Part shown: positions 13,089 to 23,461 of the stretch, in pieces
Layout of the letters: the number at the start of each line of letters is the position of its first letter
Numbering within the stretch: position 1 is the first letter of the stretch
DNA from: Haberlea rhodopensis
Taxonomy: Eukaryota > Streptophyta > Magnoliopsida > Lamiales > Gesneriaceae
Direction: 5' to 3'
Length of the DNA stretch: 64,000 bases
Assembly (NCBI GenBank): GCA_907163345.1
Contig: CAJQUN010000414.1
Location: forward strand, 124,001 to 188,000
Notes under the pieces: model-generated
What the model saw: only the letters and a program-made list of their open reading frames with translations
Told to the model about the DNA's origin: nothing
Database searches by the model: none
Program-made: the position numbers and the translations under genes

Positions 13089-13789
13089 ATGCTGCGCCGC
13101 CTCGCCTCTCAACGCATTCTTGAGATCCGTCAAGCTTTCCGTCAATTCCCCCAGGTTTGCTCCGTTTCGTGCAGTTTATCAGTTTTTTCGAGACTTTCTT
13201 TTCTGATCTTTTTTTTTGTTTTTGTTTTTCTGTGGACGGTGTTTATGCAGCCATCTCGATCGTTTTCGACTGCGTTGAACTATGTAAGTTGGATATTGTT
13301 TTCCTTAGAATTTAAACTTTATGCTGTTTATTATGTTAGCATTTGATTCCATTTTTTTTAAAAAAATTCCGAGTATTTTGATTGTAGCATATTGATAGTC
13401 CCGACAATAATCCGGACCTTCCATGGGAATTCACTGATGCAAATAAAGAAAAGGCAAGTGATATCATCATTTCTGATTATTGAACAGTCTCGATTTTGTA
13501 GATGAAATTTAGTAAAGCTTCTTGATATAGGAGTAAACTCGATCTGATATTCCAATTCTTTATTCAGCTTGCAACTTCACTTGTCGCACTGGTTTCAAAT
13601 TTGTCTTTGGGAATTGTACCACAAAAGATTAGCTGATAATTTGGTATCTGTTGAAGGACTGAGGTTATCTTATCCATTATTATGGTTTAATTATTTGCAA
13701 ATTTGAAGTAAATAACATGTAAATTGGCTCATTCAAAAGGAACTTCGTATTCTCCCAGTCGCTTTTATGTTGATATATGGTTATAGGAA

Positions 13790-14640
13790 TCCAAGGACTG
13801 AATGACTGCTAAGAGTTAGATACGGGAAGAAATTATTCCAACCCATTAGCAGAAGCCCAGCAGGAGAAGCCCATTAAAGTATATCAGAGAAAGGCTAAGC
13901 AACAAGTTGAGGGAAGTTAGGGTTGTTACGGTTAAGAAGTTATTGGGGACAGAGGGAATAAAATAGGGAGTGCATGGTAGTGGTCAGTTATCAAAACATG
14001 TTCTGTCAGAATTGTGTCGACCAATGCTTGGGCAAGAAGGGATACCTTCTTGAGCAAGAGTGAGCTAGAGTTCTTTGTTTGCGAGTTGTAAATTTCCTTT
14101 CAGTATTTGATTCAATTAATTGTAGAAAATTCCCAAAAGAGATTGTCTATTTCCTTTTTAATATTTTGTGTCTAAGAAAATGCTCCGACCTGCCGGATTC
14201 GAGGGAGGCCTTGACAATCGATTATATGACAACTACACGATCAGATGCTAAGTTGGAAACGTTCGAAAAGATCTTGTTGAATCAAGAGAAAATCCCGCAG
14301 GAACAAATGACGATGCACGCCGAATGGATGAAAGGGATGGAAGACAGGATGAAGGAACTCAGAAACATGATGGTTCAATGTTCGAAAAGATCGGAGGAGC
14401 TAGCCATTTGGGTGATGATGAAAGGAACGTGGGAATAGGGCCGAGAAATCAGTCAGATGGAGACAACTCAAATACTAATGATAATGGCGATGGAGACACA
14501 GAAAGGAATTATGGCCATGATGAGATGCGAGATGCTCTAAAACGACTAGATATGCCTGGATTTAATGTGATAAACGATGATTATAGTGAAGGCGTTATCC
14601 CTTCCTTTAGATTTTATGTGAATTAGTGAATATTTAAATA
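13790..14640 (+). mobile_element. Ty3/gypsy-like retrotransposon fragment (5' region and gag N-terminus)
   Basis: It lies in the interval where the complex I gene has lost an exon. A non-coding leader or LTR-like stretch (about 13790-14220) precedes an open gag-like piece from about 14225 with MTTTRSDAKLETFEKIL and a helical, Glu/Lys/Met-rich segment. A frame change follows near 14400. The next part is acidic and Asn-rich and ends DALKRLDMPGFN, like the start of gypsy gag domains. No protease or pol follows. Confidence 0.5.
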
Positions 14641-16206
14641 TGATGTGCTCTAAGGACTCAATCCTTTTGATTTCTCTTTACAGAAGGACTGCTGAACTAG
14701 TACATGTGCTCACATTTAATGCTTCCATAGTCTTATGATTTTTTTATATCGGTTAAAGGTTGCAAAAGTTATTGAAGTTGCTCCAATTCGGGTATTTGAG
14801 GTTGCAACCTTCTATTCGATGTTCAACCAAACAAAGGTGATATTTAATTGTGTGATAATAAGTAGTATTTTTCACTTTTTGGTTTCAGTGTATTAAGTAA
14901 CTGGATAAATTACTTTTGGCAATCTAAGGTTGGCAAATACGATCTTTTGATATGTGGCACGACACCTTGCATGATTCGTGGTTCTAGAGAAATTGAAGAA
15001 GCGTTACTGAAACATCTAGGAGTATAGCGCAATGGTAATGTTCTGAATTACTTATGTAATAAATTTTGTGTTTGATTTTGTTTGAGATATACTTGTTTCG
15101 GTGATTTTGATCTTGTCGAAACCTGGTTTTATATATATTTGGAATCGTTATTGAATATTTTCAGAAGTAACCAAGGATGGCCTATTTTCCATTGGAGAAA
15201 TGGAATGCATGGTGAGTTTTCCTGATGATATTTCCTACCACCTTTTGCTTATGTACTTATGGTCTACTCCCTGATGCCAATGAGTAGTGGACTTCATTTT
15301 TGATTTGTTGGTCGGTTGTTCCAAAAGACATGTTTTGCTATTTTAAACCCTTCCCCTTGTAGATGATTACTCTAGAAATTAAAAGGGCATTTGATATGGG
15401 TTATATAAAGTTCCCTTTTCTATCGCTTGTAAACTTTATAGTTGTGTACTTTAAATTGGATTTCACGACTTTAAGATAAGCGGTCCAAATTAAAAATTTT
15501 GTTTTTTTGCTTGAGGCCAGTGCATGGACCCTACCTCCTGAAAATGATATCATTATACAAGTTCATTAGAACCAAGCAAGCTGACACTCCTGTATCTGTT
15601 GTCTTGTAATTTGTTCATTTTGTTTGATCAAAGCTTTTTGTATAGCTTGAACATCTTTGAATTGTACCGTAGAGAACATGGTGCGATGCTATATCACAAA
15701 TGACAACTCCAACATGATTTTTCTTAAATACCGAACCTTTATTTTGGACTTCTATTGTCTAAATTACCGAGCCAACTACGAAAGAAAGATTGCTTATGCA
15801 ATATGATGTGGGAAATTTTGTTGCTTTTCCTTAGGGATGTTGTGTAAATGCTCCAATGATTACAGTTGCTGATTACTCTAATGGATCTGAGGGATATACC
15901 TACAATTATTATGTAAGCCAAGTGGTTTCTTCAAATGTTATTGCGTGATTTTCTTTTGTTTCCATGTTTAACACATAATTATTTTTGAAGAAAATATGAA
16001 ATTATGCTGGCGTATCTTTTGCCGACAGGAAGATGTTACACCCAAGCGAGTGGTTGAGCTGGTCGAGGCTTTGAGAAGAGGGGAAAAGCCACCGGTAAGA
16101 CAAATAAGTTGAAAGACACTTTATTATTCTAATTTATTGATTTAAATACTTTCACATTTTCAGCGTGGGACACAAAATCCGAATCGCATCAATTCTGGAC
16201 CAGAAG

Positions 16207-16214
16207 GTGGGAAC
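16207..16214. repeat. 8-bp target-site duplication, left copy (hAT)
   Basis: GTGGGAAC lies just before the element and is repeated exactly at 31302-31309 after it. Eight bases is the size expected for hAT insertion. Confidence 0.95.
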
Positions 16215-16421
16215 TAGGGGTGCTCACCGGGCCAGGTCAAACCGGACCCGGCCCGGATTCGGACCGTTAAGTCCGGTCCGAAACCGGAACCGGACTTAAC
16301 GGTTCTGGTTCGCCCCGGAACCGGTTAGAAACCGGTCCGGGGCGGTCGGTACTACCGGTTTGGTTCCGGTTCCAGAACCGGAACCGGTAAATTTTTTTTA
16401 AAAAAAATAAAAAATGAAGAA

Positions 16422-16487
16422 GGCAACGGCTGTATAGCCGTTGCCTCTTCAACGTTAAAACGTTGGCAACGGCTCTTAGCCGTTGCC
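16422..16487. repeat. Twin hairpins inside the hAT 5' region
   Basis: The arms GGCAACGGCT/AGCCGTTGCC occur twice, at 16422-16431/16436-16445 and 16465-16474/16478-16487. Between them lies an AACGTT-AAAACGTT run. Confidence 0.85.
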
Positions 16488-16540
16488 AACGTTAACTTTT
16501 ATTTTTTTAAAAAAAAAAATTTTTAATAAAAAATAAAAAC

Positions 16541-16548
16541 TATAAATA
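16541..16548 (+). promoter_or_regulatory. TATA box of the hAT transposase gene
   Basis: TATAAATA lies about 120 bp upstream of the transposase ATG at 16663 in an otherwise A/T-homopolymer leader. Confidence 0.6.
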
Positions 16549-18688
16549 GGGGATGTTGTGTTGTGTATTGTTTTATAACAATTCTTGTAACGAAAAATAC
16601 TTCACTCTCATATTTTTCTCTCAATTGTGCTATCTACAATTTACTTATAGTCTTATATAATAATGGCATCTTCATCTAGCAGTGGTGCTGGTCGTAGCCG
16701 TGGTCGTAGTCGGGGTCTCGTTCCGGGTCGTCTATCACTGAGTTCATCTTCTGCAATGAATTTGCTTGTGCCAATTCCTGAGTTAAATGAAAGTTATGAT
16801 TTTTTTGCTGACCTCAATGTTGGTGGTTCTTCTATGAATGTCGAACCACAACAACCCCAACAACCTGCCGAACCTGTTGCTGCCCAAGCCCAAGAAAGAC
16901 AACATTTGGAGTCATCCGGAGCCACTACAGCAGCGAGTAGACAACCTACTCGTGCCAAAAAAAGTAAGATATGGGATCACTTTGAACTCGCTCAAAAAGA
17001 AGGTACTAATGAATCTGTTGCAATATGTAAATTATGTAAGATCCAGTATTCATATAAAGCTGGTGGTTCCAGTGGAGGCACCGGAACATTTAAAAAACAC
17101 TTAGTAAAAAAACATAATTTTGATGAGACAACAGTACAACCATTAGGTCGAGAAGCAACACAAGCACAAATTAATGTTCTTACTGGCACGAATTTTATTT
17201 TAACTGCTGAAATTAATCGTATGTCACTTGTTAGATATGTGATCAGATGTAAACTACCTTTTATACAAGCTGAACGTGCTGGTTTTATTGAATTTGCTTC
17301 ATCTATACAACCCATGTTTAAACATATTTCCAGGCACACACTAAAAAGAAATTGTATGGACGTATTTGTTGAATATAGAAATACATTGTTTCAACATCTT
17401 TCTAGTTTGCCTTGTAGGGTTAGTTTAACAACTGATATTTGGACAAATGTAAATTCTGATTCATATCTTGTTGTCACTTGTCATTGGATTGATGATAATT
17501 GGTGTATGCAAAAAAGGATTTTCTTTTAGATGAGTTAGACTGTGCACATACTGGTTATGTAATTGTTAAATATGTATTCAACACTTGTAGACATTATGGA
17601 ATTCAGGATAAGGTATTTTCAATCACATTAGACAATGCTGCGATGCGTGATTTAAAGACCTATCTTAAACCAATGCTTGATGGTATTTTTTTCATGTTAG
17701 ATGTGCATGTCATGTGATTAATTTGGCTGTTAAAGTTGGTTATGAGGACAATCACTCAGCATGTATTGACAAAATGAAATACTGCGCTAAATGGTTACGC
17801 ACGAGCCGTGTTAAGCGTGATTGGAAACAATTATGTTTATCTAATGGTTTAAAACATCTTCTTTTTCCATCACCAATAGAAACTAGATGGAATTCGTTGT
17901 AGAATATGTTGAATGCTATGTTACCTTACAAAGATATTTTAACTCCATTTTATAATTCATATCAAATGCCTGATAGCGATGAAAGTATTTATTTGACTAA
18001 TGAGGATTGGGAATTTGTTGAAAATTGTGTATCATTGTTAGGTACTTTCAAAGAAGCGACGGAACGTTTCTCTGGTGTTACTTATCCAACTTCCGTTTAT
18101 TTTCTTCCTTTAGTATTTAACATGTTTGATAAATTTATAGAATTTAGAGATGACTATGACTTGCATGCTTTTGTTAGTGCAATGGAAACTAAATTTATAA
18201 AGTATTGGGAACAACTCCAACCCGTGCACTGCATCGCAACATTGCTAGATCCTAGTCAATGTTTATCTTCATTTGAGATATTTTTTGAATATTATGCTAA
18301 ATTTTTGGGGAAGGTTGTTGACGATCAAAAGACGTCTACAATGCAATCTCTCCAAAATATGTTTCAATTGTATTATAATCAACATGCAAGTGAATCATCG
18401 GAACAAATGCCTGTTGAAGAACAACCTCAAGCTCAATCTAAAGGTGGGGGCATCAATTTGCTTAGAATGTTGGGCAGGAAAAAACTTAAGGGAAAAGGAT
18501 CTTCTACTAGCACGTCGACTGAGTTGCAAATTTATCTGAATTATCAATTTCTAACCGAAGACAACTTCGACGTCTTACAATGGTGGAAGTCCAATGCAGC
18601 ACAATTACATATCTTAGCCAAAATGGCTAGAGACGTGTATGTTGTACAAGCTTCAAGCGTCGCTTCTGAATCGGCATTCTCAACATGC

Positions 18689-18693
18689 GGCCG
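18689..18693. repeat. 5-bp target-site duplication, left copy (Sirevirus-like element)
   Basis: GGCCG at 18689-18693 recurs at 30835-30839, directly next to the two LTR ends. Confidence 0.93.
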
Positions 18694-18727
18694 TGTTGGG
18701 AAAACGATTTCTAAGTTTTGGTGATTA

Positions 18728-19175
18728 CAAACACCTACTGGATATTAAAGATCAACCGGATGCTAAAGACCTACTGGATATTAAAGATCAACCGGATGCT
18801 AAAGACCTACTGGATATTAAAGATCAACCGGATGCTAAAGACCTACCGGATATTATAGTCTAACCGGATAAAGTCATCAACCGGATAAAGTCATCAACCG
18901 GATAAAGTCATCAACCGGCTGAAGTCATCAACCGGATGAAGTCATCAACTGGATGAAGACATCAACCGGATGAAGTCATCAACTGGATAGATACCAACCG
19001 GATGAAGACATCAACTGATAAAGACACTAACCGGATGGAGACATCAACTGGATAGATACCAACCGGACAAGACATCAACTGGAAGAAGACATCAACCGGA
19101 CAAGTTATCAACTGGTAAAGACATCAACCGGATGAAGACATCAACCGGGTGAAGATATAAACTGGATAACTATCA
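18728..19175 (+). repeat. Tandem-repeat array in the LTR U3 region
   Basis: Three 36-bp units with GGATATTAAAGATCAACC are followed by many 17-18 bp units with core (A)TCAACCGGAT(A/G)AAGTCA. The same array in the 3' LTR (29485-29950) has one more 17-bp unit. Confidence 0.9.
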
Positions 19176-19453
19176 ACTGCAAAGTCTCTCACTGAACAAG
19201 GACATCAACTGGTCTTAAGAGGATGAACGACCAGTTGAACAAAGAAACCAGCAGAAGTCTAAGCAACAAGACAAAGTAAGTACAACATTCTCTTTACAAA
19301 GGTACAACAGAGCGGCGCACCCTGCTATATCTCCGCCACCATTACCGTCAGAGTGAAAAGAGCCGTTGTTTTCCAAAATAGGAAAGAAGACAACAGGTAT
19401 TTGGAAAGCCAATCCATTCCATATACAAAAAGGCTACCGTTGGACAACAAAAA

Positions 19454-19464
19454 CCTATAAATAC
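19454..19464 (+). promoter_or_regulatory. TATA box in the 5' LTR
   Basis: CCTATAAATAC, also present in the 3' LTR at about 30227-30237. Likely core promoter for the genomic RNA. Confidence 0.6.
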
Positions 19465-20064
19465 GTCCAAACAGAGAATGAAGAAGTGCTGAGCAACTTT
19501 CAAACTAAGAGAAATACTTCAAAGCAAGAAAGCTATACGACTGATATTTCAAACGTTCAGCAAAGAGCAGACAAACCGCAAAACTGAATCTGTGAAAGAT
19601 TATTTTCAATTGAAGTCTGCTGCTCAGAAACTCTCAAAGCTAGAAAGTTTTATTCTGTAGAGAGTGTTGTAAAATCACTTGTATCCAAAAGATAAGAAGA
19701 GTGTGATTGCTAGGAGTTTAGGCCAAGTGTGTTAGTGCCTAAGGAGGTTGTATACTGTAAAGTGTAAACCAAGTCTTCTAGTGAATCCTTCCTGCAAAGG
19801 AAGAAGGGGAGACGTAGAAGCGTTGTGCTTCGAACTTCCAGAAACAACTCTCGTGTTATTCGTTTACTGCTTTATTACTTCAGTTTTATTCCTCACAAGT
19901 TTGGTAGACGTCTTCCGCACTATAATAAGTGTCTACTGACTTGCCTGTTATTGAGAAGCAACTGTAACACTTAACAGTTTACAGTTAACCAGAAAAGAAA
20001 TCGAAATTATATCTAGTGTTTATTCAACCCCCCCCCTTCTAAACACTACCCCGATCCTAACAAG

Positions 20065-20076
20065 TGGTATCAGAGC
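20065..20076 (+). other. Primer-binding site (initiator tRNA-Met type)
   Basis: TGGTATCAGAGC starts two bases after the 5' LTR and matches the plant initiator tRNA-Met 3' end used by Copia elements. Confidence 0.93.
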
Positions 20077-20119
20077 TTAGGTCTTCTCAATCTTGAGAAA
20101 TTACCATTCACCAAAACTG

Positions 20120-22084
20120 ATGGCCTCATTCAGCAAAATTCCAATGTTCAAGAAAGACGAATATGATGACTGGAGGATCCGCATGCAAGCACATCTAAGT
20201 GCTCAAGATGATGATATGTGGTATGTGATCACCGAAGGACCGTTGAAAATCATGAAAGTCAATACAGCTGCTTCTATCACAAGTGGTGATCCACAAATGG
20301 TAGAAAAGGAAAGATCTCAATGGTCAAATGAAGACAAGAAAAAAGCAAATCTAGACAATGTTGCTAAAGATATTTTGTTCAAAACTTTGGACAAAAATAT
20401 GTTTAACAAAATCAAAATGTGCCCAACAGCCAAAGAAATCTGGGAGAAGATTGCTCAACTCTGTGAAGGAAATGATCAAACCAAAGAGAACAAGCTTACT
20501 GTGGCTTTGCAGAAGTTTGAGCATATCAAAATGATAAATGGAGAAACTCTCAATGAGTACGATGAAAGAGTGACTGGAATAGTAAATGAACTAAGCAGTC
20601 TGGGTAAGGAGTTACCCAACAGAGAAGTCACTCTCAAAGTGATGAGAGGTCTACCAAGAGAATGGGATGTCAAGACCATTGCTATGAGAGAATCGAAGGA
20701 TATCAACAAGATAGATCTACATGATTTGTTTGCTGATTTAAAAGCCTATGAATTCGAATTAGGCATTCGGGTTGAAGATGAACCAAGTTCAAGTCAACCA
20801 ACAAAAGCTCTCACTGCATCTGAGTCTCTGCCTACTCCTACCGAAATGACTCCAGAGAAGATGTGTAACGATGCGATGGCAATGTTCGTAAAGAAATTTG
20901 GAAAATTCATGAAGAAGAACCAGAGACCTTATCAATCATATCCTCGAAGGCAAAGCTCCAAAGGAAATTCAGAAGAAGAAGAGCGAGTATGCTTCAACTG
21001 TCTCAAACCAGGGCACTTCATCGCAGACTGTCCTAAACCCAAAAAGGATGATCACAAAAGAGGATCCAAGGATTACAGAAAATCCAAGGAAACCAGAAGA
21101 ACATCCAAACGGGACAGAGATCAAAAGGTTTTAGTGGCAGAAGATAGTAAGAGCAAATGGGCTGATTCTGAATCAGAATCAGAGGAGTCAAATAGCTCAT
21201 CCAGCGAGAGTGAAGACGAAGAAGTCCACTGCTTAATGGCGAATGATGAAAATGAGGTACATGAAACCAACCTATCTGAATTTACACATCATGAACTCAC
21301 CAATGCATTGCAGGACATGATAAATGAGTATCAGACGCTATACGAATCTTTTGAAAGCTATAAGACTGAGCACTCAATTCCAACTAAAATGCTTGAAAAC
21401 AAACTTGATTGTGAACAATCAAGGGAGTTGAATTGCTTAAGGGAAGCCGCCAGTCGCCTAGTGAAAGAAAGAGATGAAGCCAAGTGTGCGTACCAGAAAC
21501 TCAGCAAACTGGTTAGCACTTGGAATGCGTCGACTACCAGAAAGGATGAAATGCTTGAGTCTATAAGGCTTGCTGGTGATTTAACTGGCATAGGCTTTAA
21601 TAGCAATGACAGCAGATCATCTGGTAATGAGCCTCAACTGTGTCTAACAAAAGGCAAGGTTCAATCAATGAACTTTGTAAGATCTAGCACAGTATATGAC
21701 CCATATGAACTGGTCAAAGAACCTGTTAAAGCAACACTCATCAAAGAACAGGTACAGCACAGAGGTATCGGTTATGTAGAACCACTCAAAGAAGCTAAAC
21801 CAAGGCAAAAGTTCAGAAATGAACTTAAAACCACTGGTCGAGCAGCTAGAGAGGTTAAACCCAACTGGTACTACAACTGTAAACCTGTTCAGAAGAGGTA
21901 TATGCTAAATAATAGGAACTACAAACCAAAAGCGCATGCATACACATATTATCACACTCCAAAGCTAAAATCATCACCTACATGTATAAATGCACACACA
22001 TTTCAGAACACACACCGACCTAAGTCATTCAGGGTCATACAAGTGTGGGTTCCGAAAGGACTAATCCTACCAGGACCCAAGTAG
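20120..22084 (+). CDS. gag: Gag polyprotein of the Sirevirus-like element
   Basis: This is the structural protein that packages element RNA in virus-like particles. The first ATG (20120) gives MASFSKIPMFKKDEYDDW, the usual start of Copia gag. The retrotransposon gag domain follows (DILFKTLDKNMFNKIKMC, ALQKFEHIKM, VMRGLPREWDVK). Next is a CCHC zinc knuckle, CFNCLKPGHFIADC, at 20992-21033 in a Lys-rich context, then an acidic Ser/Glu run and a predicted coiled coil (SRELNCLREAASRLVKERDE). The long extension after the knuckle is typical of Sireviruses. The ORF ends in TAG at 22082-22084; pol is in the same frame beyond it. Confidence 0.93.
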   Translation: MASFSKIPMFKKDEYDDWRIRMQAHLSAQDDDMWYVITEGPLKIMKVNTAASITSGDPQMVEKERSQWSNEDKKKANLDNVAKDILFKTLDKNMFNKIKMCPTAKEIWEKIAQLCEGNDQTKENKLTVALQKFEHIKMINGETLNEYDERVTGIVNELSSLGKELPNREVTLKVMRGLPREWDVKTIAMRESKDINKIDLHDLFADLKAYEFELGIRVEDEPSSSQPTKALTASESLPTPTEMTPEKMCNDAMAMFVKKFGKFMKKNQRPYQSYPRRQSSKGNSEEEERVCFNCLKPGHFIADCPKPKKDDHKRGSKDYRKSKETRRTSKRDRDQKVLVAEDSKSKWADSESESEESNSSSSESEDEEVHCLMANDENEVHETNLSEFTHHELTNALQDMINEYQTLYESFESYKTEHSIPTKMLENKLDCEQSRELNCLREAASRLVKERDEAKCAYQKLSKLVSTWNASTTRKDEMLESIRLAGDLTGIGFNSNDSRSSGNEPQLCLTKGKVQSMNFVRSSTVYDPYELVKEPVKATLIKEQVQHRGIGYVEPLKEAKPRQKFRNELKTTGRAAREVKPNWYYNCKPVQKRYMLNNRNYKPKAHAYTYYHTPKLKSSPTCINAHTFQNTHRPKSFRVIQVWVPKGLILPGPK

Positions 22085-22114
22085 GATTGGGTACCAATCA
22101 GTCTATCGCGTTAA

Positions 22115-23461
22115 TTGCAGGAAACTAGAATGCATCCAGTTCGGAGCTCAGAATGGTTCCTAGACAGCGGGTGCTCTAGACATATGACAGGGAATGCAAG
22201 CTTATTGTCTGAACTAGTGGACTCCACTGGACCCAGAATAACGTTTGGAGATAACGCGAAAGGTAGAACCGTAGGTAAGGGTAAGATTATCTACGGTAAC
22301 CTCATCATTAAAGATATTCTCTTAGTTGAAAATCTATGCTATAATTTGATTAGCATAAGTCAATTATGTGACAATGGTCATTCCGTAGAATTCAATCAGC
22401 ATTCATGCATAATTAAATCTACTGATGGCAATGTATTACTTATAGGAAGAAGGCATGATAACACATATAAAATTGATTGGAATCTTAATCAGCCTACTTC
22501 CTTTACTTGCTTAGCTGCTCAGAATTCTTCCAAAAATTGGCTTTGGCACAAACGGTTGAGTCACTTAAATTTTAAAACTATTGCTAGTCTGCGTAAACTT
22601 GATCTAGTTGTTGGACTGCCCCAAATTGAGTTCTCAAAGGACAAGATCTGTGCAGCATGCCAACTCGGTAAGCAAATCAGATCCTCCTTTAAGAACAAAG
22701 GGAGTAAATCTTCTTCTCGGTGCCTAGAGTTGCTGCATATGGATCTGTTTGGTCCTATACCAGTAACAAGTCTAGGGGGAATGAAGTACACCCTAGTGTT
22801 AATAGACGATTACACTCGTTTCACGTGGGTCTTGTTCCTAAGTGGTAAAGATCAGGCTACTCCAAAGCTGATCAAATTACTGAAAAGACTCCAAAATGAG
22901 AAATCGTGTGGGATAGATAAAATTCGCAGTGATAAAGGTACTGAGTTCACCAATCAATCACTCGAATCATATCTAGATGACCTTGGCATTAAACACGAAT
23001 ACTCTGCAGCTAGAACTCCTCAACAAAATGGAGTTGCTGAGCGTAGGAACCGCACTTTGAAAGAAGCTGCGCGAACTATGCTCGCGGAATCAGAAATATC
23101 GCAGAAATTTTGGGCAGAAGCTGTCAACACAGCATGTTATACGCAGAACAGATCGATGATTAATAAGCGAGCAAATAAAACCCCTTATGAGATCTGGAAT
23201 GGCAGTAAGCCAAATATTTCTTATTTCCATGTGTTTGGTTGCAAATGTTTTATTCACAACAATGGAAAGACTCATCTCACCGCCTTTGATGCCAAATCTG
23301 ATGCTGGAATATTTCTTGGCTATTCTACAGTTAGTAAGGCATTCAGAGTATTTAATAATAGAACTCTTAATGTAGAAGAATCAGTGCATGTAAAATTTGA
23401 TGAACCTACTGACTGTACACTATCCGATATACAAATAAACAACTTGAGTAATCGACTGTAA
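22115..23461 (+). CDS. pol: Pol, first part: protease and integrase
   Basis: Same frame as gag, separated by TAG (22082-22084) and TAA (22112-22114). The aspartic protease motif is DSGCSRHMTG. Next come the pre-integrase zinc region (LWHKRLSHLNF ... CAACQLGKQ) and the integrase core, with catalytic residues in LHMDLFGP, RSDKGTEF and QNGVAERRNRT (D,D,E). A stop TAA at 23459-23461 ends it, though the frame stays open directly afterwards into the RT part. This stop is therefore most likely a mutation, while the gag/pol stop may be natural in this lineage. Confidence 0.92.
   Translation: MQETRMHPVRSSEWFLDSGCSRHMTGNASLLSELVDSTGPRITFGDNAKGRTVGKGKIIYGNLIIKDILLVENLCYNLISISQLCDNGHSVEFNQHSCIIKSTDGNVLLIGRRHDNTYKIDWNLNQPTSFTCLAAQNSSKNWLWHKRLSHLNFKTIASLRKLDLVVGLPQIEFSKDKICAACQLGKQIRSSFKNKGSKSSSRCLELLHMDLFGPIPVTSLGGMKYTLVLIDDYTRFTWVLFLSGKDQATPKLIKLLKRLQNEKSCGIDKIRSDKGTEFTNQSLESYLDDLGIKHEYSAARTPQQNGVAERRNRTLKEAARTMLAESEISQKFWAEAVNTACYTQNRSMINKRANKTPYEIWNGSKPNISYFHVFGCKCFIHNNGKTHLTAFDAKSDAGIFLGYSTVSKAFRVFNNRTLNVEESVHVKFDEPTDCTLSDIQINNLSNRL

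Larger units (their letters stand above)
18694..20062 (+). repeat. 5' LTR of the Sirevirus-like element (1369 bp)
   Basis: Begins TGTTGGGAAAACG and ends GATCCTAACA. The U3 part contains a 36-bp unit (CTACTGGATATTAAAGATCA...) in three copies, then about 20 imperfect copies of a 17-18 bp unit with core ATCAACCGGATGAAG (18840-19170). It ends with a run of nine C near 20030. Confidence 0.96.

Noticed and set aside
16267..16452. Minus-strand ORF at the hAT left end
   Set aside because: Formed by the ACCGG subterminal repeats; no protein family.
22081..22120. A 40-nt intron between gag and pol (GTAGGA...TTGCAG)
   Set aside because: Splicing it would shift the frame out of pol; two in-frame stops fit better.
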